DNA of 39,252 nucleotides from Nitrospira sp. UBA6493 (GTDB lineage: Bacteria; Nitrospirota; Nitrospiria; Nitrospirales; Nitrospiraceae): positions 1,458 through 40,709 of the forward strand of contig DJMJ01000026.1 in assembly GCA_002435325.1 (NCBI GenBank), written 5' to 3'. Under the pieces are notes generated by a model. It searched no databases. It had not been told where the DNA came from and saw only the letters and a list, made by a program, of their open reading frames with translations. Below, one piece after another: positions 39,231-39,252 of this stretch. A program made the translations under genes and the position numbers. Positions within the stretch are counted from its first letter, which is position 1; each line of letters starts with the position of its first letter.

Positions 39231-39252
39231 TGGCGGAGAGGGTGGGATTCGA
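39231..39252 (-). tRNA. 3' end of a tRNA, probably tRNA-Ser (cut by the window edge)
   Basis: Read on the minus strand the last 22 bases give TCGAAT (T loop), CCCAC (T stem), CCTCTCC (acceptor 3' strand), discriminator G and an encoded CCA. The acceptor strand CCTCTCC and discriminator G fit tRNA-Ser (5' GGAGAGG expected outside the window). The location upstream of ffs-dnaX is where Bacillus has tRNA-Ser. The anticodon is not visible. Confidence 0.8.

Noticed and set aside
1..39252. CRISPR arrays, insertion sequences or toxin-antitoxin pairs
   Set aside because: No regularly spaced repeats, transposase motifs or terminal inverted repeats were found, and no small overlapping gene pair with toxin-like sequence.

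Overview
This 39 kb window is a densely coded, GC-rich stretch of bacterial chromosome. It holds mostly housekeeping genes and no insertion sequence, prophage or CRISPR array. The gene families, diderm-type lipoproteins and overall protein style look most like Nitrospira (phylum Nitrospirota). That assignment is inference from protein character; there is no rRNA gene here to confirm it.

Layout from left to right. 1-2745: a possible small zinc-ribbon ORF, a UPF0434/Trm112-like protein (minus), then a plus-strand run of a DUF502 membrane protein, a GNAT acetyltransferase and two tandem BamE-like lipoproteins. 2803-9876: a plus-strand run with a LOG-family nucleotide hydrolase, a beta-CASP ribonuclease-type metallo-hydrolase, a secreted P1/DmpA peptidase, a small unknown protein, a FIST sensory-domain protein, an FKBP isomerase, GcvT and a NUDIX hydrolase, closed by a long hairpin. 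9955-14448: a tiny Lys/Glu/Gly-rich secreted repeat protein, a Mug-type DNA glycosylase, a zinc-ribbon membrane protein, a TPR-like secreted protein whose signal peptide is interrupted by an in-frame TGA, FabI, ArfB and a small unknown. 14638-18155: full-length GcvP and a small exported protein. 18337-23842: an SdhA/FrdA-type flavoprotein, an OmpR-family two-component pair and a DegP protease preceded by 11-bp-phased direct repeats.

23895-28427: PurU and RimO (minus), a gamma-carbonic anhydrase (plus), an unknown Rossmann-like protein and an M28 peptidase. 28439-33517: a minus-strand operon trmFO-xerC-hslV-hslU-argB with a near-consensus sigma70 promoter at 33558-33587. 33729-35605: tRNA-Val(CAC), a lipoprotein with a promoter overlapped by an inverted repeat, and a TPR lipoprotein. 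35629-39252 (minus): partial tRNA-Ser, SRP RNA, dnaX, ybaB, recR and a DksA-like zinc-finger protein. This last block, and the trmFO-xerC-hslVU block, keep gene orders known from Bacillus.

Functional themes: one-carbon/glycine metabolism is spread over gcvT, gcvP and purU. Envelope protein quality control is represented by the two-component system with DegP, and cytoplasmic quality control by HslVU and ArfB. DNA replication and repair are covered by dnaX, recR, mug and xerC, and RNA modification or processing by trmFO, rimO and the beta-CASP enzyme. I did not find a convincing undescribed multi-gene system. The strongest leads are the interrupted signal peptide at 12040, the phased repeats upstream of degP, and the Lys-rich 17-residue repeat protein. 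No gene-free stretch exceeds about 220 bases.
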